A DNA stretch of 64,000 nucleotides from Symbiodinium natans (lineage: Eukaryota > Sar > Dinophyceae > Suessiales > Symbiodiniaceae), in the NCBI GenBank assembly GCA_905221605.1, contig CAJNDS010000147.1:282667-346666 (forward strand), written 5' to 3'. A program made the translations under genes and the position numbers. The stretch's first letter is position 1. Each line of letters opens with the position of its first letter. The notes under the pieces are model-generated. The model was not told the origin of the DNA, ran no database searches, and was given only the letters and a program-made list of their open reading frames with translations. This document shows positions 60,215 through 64,000 of this stretch, one piece after another.

Positions 60215-63200
60215 TATATGTATTTGGGTATTTTGGGGTACCGCGTTGCCTCATTCACTGCTAGGAACCAGCAAGAAGACCCTGAACCCTAACTACACCC
60301 CAAACCCCAAACCCTAATCCCTGAACCCTAATCCCGCAGCTGTGATCCCGATTGATGTGACATGTCAGGGCCGCTACGCCGGCAAGAAGGCAGCGGGGAG
60401 ATTCGCCAAGCATTTTGAGTTTACTGCAGGCCAAGGGTTAGTACTTACTAATAGTATTCCCTTGTGGCCCCCTTTTTTTATTATACTATAATCACCCCCC
60501 CCCCCCCCCCAAATCCTATTCTAATTTTTACCCGAAGGCTCCGACGTAGTACCGTTTTTTGGGGTAGTGTACTAGAATCCCACCCATAACTCACCCAAAA
60601 TTTAAAGGAACTACATTGGAGCCTTCAGTCAGGGTTTTACTACTGCAGCACTTGCTTAGGCGCCACCCCCCACCCCCCCCCCCCCCACCCCCCCTCCCCC
60701 CCACCCCCCCCCCCCCCCACCCCCCCCCACCCCCCCCCCCCCGCCCCCTCCCGCCCCCCCCCCCCCCGCCCCGCCCAAAAAAAAAAAAAACACAAGAACA
60801 ATGATCAAAATATTCGCCCTTGCAAGGAAAATACAGAGAATCTTTTCTGGGGGGGGGGGGGGGGGGCGGTTCTAAGCAAGTAGTAGTTTAGGGTGCGAGC
60901 CAGTCTGGGGTCATTGGAGGGGGTACTCTGTCCCGCCTTTGCTATTTGCTCGGTTTATGGTTCATGTACCTTAATAGGAATTATAGCCATATAGTGAATA
61001 TGACCCCCAATTTTAGGTTTCATGTCCCAGACTGCTGAGCATGGTGATCTTGAGCCACTTCGGGCGGGTAGTTTGAATATAGTTTTCATGTATTACAAAG
61101 CCGATTGCCCTTGTCATCTTTATAGCACCCTTATAAAGCCATAAATATCTAAATTTAGGGCACTTAAGGGATGTAGTTTTACAGCCTGCTTGCCAAGTTC
61201 CTTCTGCCAACACCTTCCCGAACCCTAAGCCTGTTGGTATAAGGGGGGAACATCCCAACCTATACCCTACAACCCTACAAACGTACAAACCTACAACCCT
61301 ACAACCCTAAACCCTAAACCCTAAACCCTAAACCCTACAACCCTGCAACCCTGCAACCCTGCAACCCTAAACCCTACAACCCTAAACCCTAAACCCTTCA
61401 ACCTCCGAGCCCGCTGCCCTCCCCCTGAAGCGAGGCCATCGTTGTCAAGGCCTTCGACGACGGCTCGAAGGCGCGAAGCGACCGGAGGGGAGCGGGACCG
61501 CTTCAGGGTTCCAGGGTTCTTAATGGTTTAGGATTTAGGAAGGGTGTTGTTTAACGGTTTTTTGTTTTTGTTCGTTTTTTTCTCAGTGGTTTTTAGGGTT
61601 TAGGGTTTGGTATGGTTTGGTTTTGAGGGTTTAGGATTGTGTGAGGCGCCCGTCACCAGCACTGGTCTAAGCGGGGTGGCTGGGGACAATTGCCCGGCAG
61701 TCACACAGACCAGGACTCAAAACAGGTTTAGGGTTTCAGGGTTAGCCCTAAACCCTAAACCCAGTTGCGAAAGGATGCCAAGGACGGGGGTCGATCGAGG
61801 GTGGGATGACCAGGCTTTGTGGGGGTTCGGGGGGCGTAGCCATTGAGGGTTTAGGGCCTAAGGGCCCTCAAGGGTAGAACTGTCCAACCCCCAAGCCGTA
61901 GATGGAACCTCCTCATCTCAAAGACACCCTTAGACCACCACAAGCCTGAAGCGCTAAACGCTGTAGCGCCCTAAACGCTATGACCCCCAGAAGCCCCAAG
62001 TAAACCCAACCACCAGTGCTGCGTAGGTGGGTTCCGAAACTTCGAAGGTTCAGGGTTCAGGGTTTAGGGTTTAGGATTTAGGGTTTAGGGTTTATAGGGA
62101 CCAGACCCTCAAGCAAACCCGCCGAAAGTACGGTGCGAGCAATTAGGCTGGCGGGCGCGAAGACCCCTAAACTTCCCTACGCCCGAATATGATTGTCTGT
62201 CATCATGCCATTACATTTTTGCATTCTTATTTTAATACATCGGCATATTCTTGTATATTCTTGTATATCCTTCCATTATATATATATATATATATTTGCT
62301 ATATATATATATATGTATTGCTATATTGTTAGGACCTCAACTTTCCCGAACTTTCTAAAGTTGCGAAGGCCAGGCCTTTCGGACATGCCCTGGTGGCCGG
62401 CATCAACCGCACCCCGCTGAAGGTCACGAGGCGAGAGGGGCTTAGATAGGGTTTGGGGTTTGGGGTTTGGGGTTTAGGATTGGGGTTTGGGTTTGGGGAT
62501 TGGGGTTTAGGGTTTGGGGATTGGGGTTGGGGTTTAGGGTTTCAGGGTTTAGGGTTAGGGTTCGGGTTGGGGGGATTTAGGGTCTATGGTTGGGGTTTTT
62601 GGTATGGAGTTTGGGGTTCGCAGTGTAGGCTTATGTACACATGAAACTGAGTTGTCCCACAGAAACTACAACGAAGGGTCCAGACAGGAACTCACCCTAA
62701 ACCCTAAACCCTAAACCCTAAACCCTAAACCCTAAACCCTAAACCCTAAACCCTAAGAGGCGGATGTCCAAGAAGAAGATCACCAAGCGCACCAAGGTCA
62801 AGCCGAGCACTCAGGGGCCCCGAGTGAACCCCTAAACCCTAAACCCTAAACCCTAAACCCTAAACCCTAAACCCTAAACCCTAAACCGCTGGGTCAGGGT
62901 CTGCTATACCTTGGGGATATATGAACCCTAAAAGTTTATGGCTCATATATCTTCATAGGGGTTCTAGTATTACAGAGTATATGACCCCAACTTGGGGTTC
63001 ACGTGGGCCTCACGGTAGGGCTTCGGTTCTGGTTGATTTCAGGATGATGCCGACGAGTGAGTCTTTCCACAAAGAAAGAACTTTCCTGGCCCGCGATCCA
63101 AGCCCAGATGAACAGGCCCCATGTCCGAATCAGGGTTTAGGGTTTAGGGTTTAGGGTTTAATTCACAGCTGCTAAACGACCATTGACCTTCAGGAGCCAA

Positions 63201-63347
63201 ACATAAACAAAACCCCAAACCCTCCGCCTTTCAGCAGCCCATTTGAGCCCAAGCCGTGAACCTAAAGCCCTAAACCCTAAACCCTAAACCCTTAAGGCCC
63301 TTCGTGAAGTACGTGAACTACAACCACCTCATGCCCACCCGGTACAA
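59837..63347 (+). CDS. RPL27: 60S ribosomal protein eL27, split into micro-exons (5' codon and 3' end missing)
   Basis: Structural protein of the large cytosolic ribosomal subunit. Seen: exons 59837-59877, 60369-60389, 61435-61484, 62374-62430, 62760-62801 and 63297-63347. Spliced in order they read (G)KFLKSGRVVVMLQ / GRYAGKK / AIVVKAFDDGSKARSD / RPFGHALVAGINRTPLKVT / RRMSKKKITKRTKV / KPFVKYVNYNHLMPTRYN. Known: eL27 has GRY(A/S)G(R/K)KAV, a KKKI(A/T)KR patch and the signature FVK..NYNHLMPTRY in this order and spacing. Lengths 41, 21, 50, 57 and 42 nt keep phase throughout. Donors are GC, GC, GA, GC, GC; acceptors are AG|G. The start is expected as ATGG on an exon upstream that I could not locate. 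The C-terminal third is not found before the window ends. Confidence 0.95.
59878..60368 (+). other. RPL27 intron 1 (GC-AG)
   Basis: Seen: it holds a family M repeat (59964-60051) and a (TA)n run (60168-60220). Donor GCGGGC after CTGCAG; acceptor ATGTCAG|G. Confidence 0.85.
59964..60051 (+). mobile_element. Family M repeat in RPL27 intron 1
   Basis: Seen: GGTCGGAATAGTGACTAATA, GTATTCCGTTATGGTCCCTG and AACCCCCCAAAACCCTGG. Same order as 41601-41688. Confidence 0.8.
60435..60529 (+). mobile_element. Family M repeat in RPL27 intron 2
   Basis: Seen: TTAGTACTTACTAATAGTAT, TCCCTTGTGGCCCCC, TTATTATACTATAATC and AAATCCTATTCTAATTTTTA, with a poly-C run inside. Confidence 0.8.
60530..60628. mobile_element. 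Family F element in RPL27 intron 2
   Basis: Seen: ACCCGAAGGCTCCGACGTAG at the left and AACTACATTGGAGCCTTCAG at the right. Confidence 0.85.
60665..60792. repeat. C-rich homopolymer block followed by poly-A
   Basis: Seen: about 110 bp of C with scattered A, T and G, then about 14 A residues. A proline-rich open frame across it is an artefact. Confidence 0.95.
60950..61027. mobile_element. Family E element, ends lost
   Basis: Seen: CGGTTTATGGTTCATGTACC, AGGAATTATAG and CCCCCAATTTTAGGTTTCAT match the interior of family E. Confidence 0.75.
61231..61258. mobile_element. Family A element, right half only
   Basis: Seen: TGTTGGTATAAGGGGGGAAC then ATCCCAA. Confidence 0.75.
61485..62373 (+). other. 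RPL27 intron 3 (GA-AG)
   Basis: Seen: donor GAGGGGAGC after GACCG; acceptor AAGGCCAG|G. It contains TTTAGGG words near 61590-61760 and 62050-62095 and TA runs at 62275-62318. The GA donor follows from the codon join GAC CG|G CCT TTC. Confidence 0.8.
62431..62759 (+). other. RPL27 intron 4 (GC-AG), almost entirely telomere-like
   Basis: Seen: after donor GCGAGAGG come degenerate TTTGGGG/TTTAGGG units (62450-62600), a short unique part, then about nine CCCTAAA units (62694-62757) running into the acceptor TAAGAG|G. The last telomeric unit nearly touches the splice site. Confidence 0.85.
62802..63296 (+). other. RPL27 intron 5 (GC-AG)
   Basis: Seen: donor GCCGAGC and acceptor CCCTTAAG|G. Contains about eight CCCTAAA units (62829-62888), a family E element (62910-63016) and further telomeric units at 63133-63160 and 63270-63292. 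Confidence 0.85.
62910..63016. mobile_element. Family E element in RPL27 intron 5
   Basis: Seen: CCTTGGGGATATATGAACCC at the left and TTGGGGTTCACGTGGGCCTC at the right, with GTTTATGGCTCATATATC inside. Confidence 0.8.
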
Positions 63348-63375
63348 CGCCGCTTGTGCTGAGACTGGAGATCCT

Positions 63376-63548
63376 GGGGGACCAAATGAACCTTAGAGTT
63401 TAGGGTTTAGGGTTTGGGGTTGCGGGGGATGAAGCCTATAGTTGGTGTCCCTAAACCCTAAACCCTAAACCCTAAACCCTAAACCCTATTATCATCCCTA
63501 CTACGGTCTATGCACTGTAAGCCCGTTCAGGGCTCATGTGGTCCCCAG
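63376..63548. mobile_element. Family E introner after the last recognised RPL27 exon
   Basis: Seen: CTGGGGGACCAAATGAACCT at the left and AGGGCTCATGTGGTCCCCAG at the right, with two telomeric tracts inside (63398-63420, 63450-63488). Probably within RPL27 intron 6. The exon beyond it is not recognised. Confidence 0.85.
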
Positions 63549-63599
63549 GGATGGCATGCTCACTCCCGAATCCACGACTGGCAGGCAGATAAAGCGCAC

Positions 63600-64000
63600 A
63601 AAACCCTAAACTCCCTAAACCCTAAACCCTAAACCCTAAGTAGGGAAAAAGGGGGGGGGGGGTGGGGTTCGGTGAGTCGGGAGGAGCAGTGGAGGGTTTC
63701 AGGGTTCAGGTTACTCCCGGGGCCTAGTAAACCCCAGCCTTGTCTTTCTAGGCGCCCCTAGGCCCCAGATCGGTCCCTTTGGTTTAGGGTTTAGGGTTTA
63801 GGGGTTAGGGTTTAGGGTTTAGGGTTTAGGGAGTCCTGCAAGACCGGGCTTCCTAGGGGCTTCGGGCTCCAGGTGCCAGCTGAGTTGTCTCCTGCCACCA
63901 TCTGCACGGATCAGCAGATGGCCACTTGGAGATTCTGTTCAGTCGTTGAGGGTTTAGGGTTTAGGGACTGAGGCCCGAAACCGTTTAGGGTTTAGGGTTT
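63600..64000. other. Telomere-rich tail of window
   Basis: Seen: CCCTAAA units at 63601-63638, a poly-G run near 63651-63661, TTTAGGG tracts at 63781-63830, 63948-63966 and 63985-64000. The missing RPL27 3' exons are not identifiable here. Confidence 0.5.

Larger units (their letters stand above)
60390..61434 (+). other. RPL27 intron 2 (GC-AG), packed with repeats
   Basis: Seen, in order: family M, family F (60530-60628), poly-C/A-rich block (60665-60778) ending in poly-A, poly-G (60849-60867), a family E fragment (60950-61027), a family A right half (61231-61258) and CCCTAAA/CCCTACAA units (61270-61400). It separates KK from AIVV in a highly conserved protein. Confidence 0.85.

Noticed and set aside
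60616-60804. Proline-rich 62-codon open frame
   Set aside because: It is the translation of a poly-C block inside an eL27 intron.

Overview
This is nuclear DNA of a dinoflagellate. The decisive evidence is a perfect 22-nt dinoflagellate spliced-leader sequence at 50783-50804, at the 5' end of an intronless retrocopy. Supporting evidence is the TTTAGGG telomere-type repeat, introns with GC, GA and GT donors and AG|G acceptors, and very short exons scattered in long introns. No prokaryotic gene organisation, rRNA, tRNA or CRISPR was found. All coding exons that I can support read on the + strand.

Layout. Three repeat layers fill most of the window. (1) On the order of a hundred (estimated by eye) interstitial TTTAGGG/CCCTAAA tracts lie in both orientations, with variants such as TTTATAGGG, TTGAGGGG and TTTGGGG. 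(2) Several families of short (about 90-170 bp) palindromic elements with terminal inverted repeats recur across the window; I label them A to N. Many lie exactly between exon fragments, as introners (mobile introns) would. (3) Homopolymers and microsatellites: poly-C/poly-G runs, (TA)n, (GA)n, TTTA, CATGTC. Between these layers sit exon-like islands of 20-200 nt.

Regions. 0-13 kb holds short coiled-coil-like exons, including two related 63-nt exons (5594-5656 and 6428-6490). 13-44 kb holds isolated exon islands of unrecognised genes, among them a likely terminal exon at 34152-34261. 44.5-47.5 kb has a run of exons; one reading frame is interrupted exactly by an introner at 44633-44724, and an exon at 47462-47512 ends in a basic KRKR motif and a stop. 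49.5-57.0 kb is a many-exon gene for an unidentified multi-pass membrane protein, ending at a TAG at 56999-57001. Four of its introns can be solved: three hold one introner each and the fourth holds two elements. One of its introns carries the 2-kb spliced-leader retrocopy (50781-52770). 59.8-63.4 kb is ribosomal protein eL27 (RPL27), split into exons of 21-57 nt; its 3' end lies beyond the recognised part.

How it fits together. Where the reading frame lets me solve splicing, an element with CT...AG ends has inserted with a 4-bp target duplication. The left copy of the duplication supplies a GT, GC or GA donor, and the right end of the element supplies the AG acceptor. Removing the element plus one duplication restores the frame. 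Telomeric tracts then invade the elements and the spacers, in several cases flanked by 14-22 bp duplications of host sequence, which suggests that they were added during break repair. All homology calls were made by eye without database searches.
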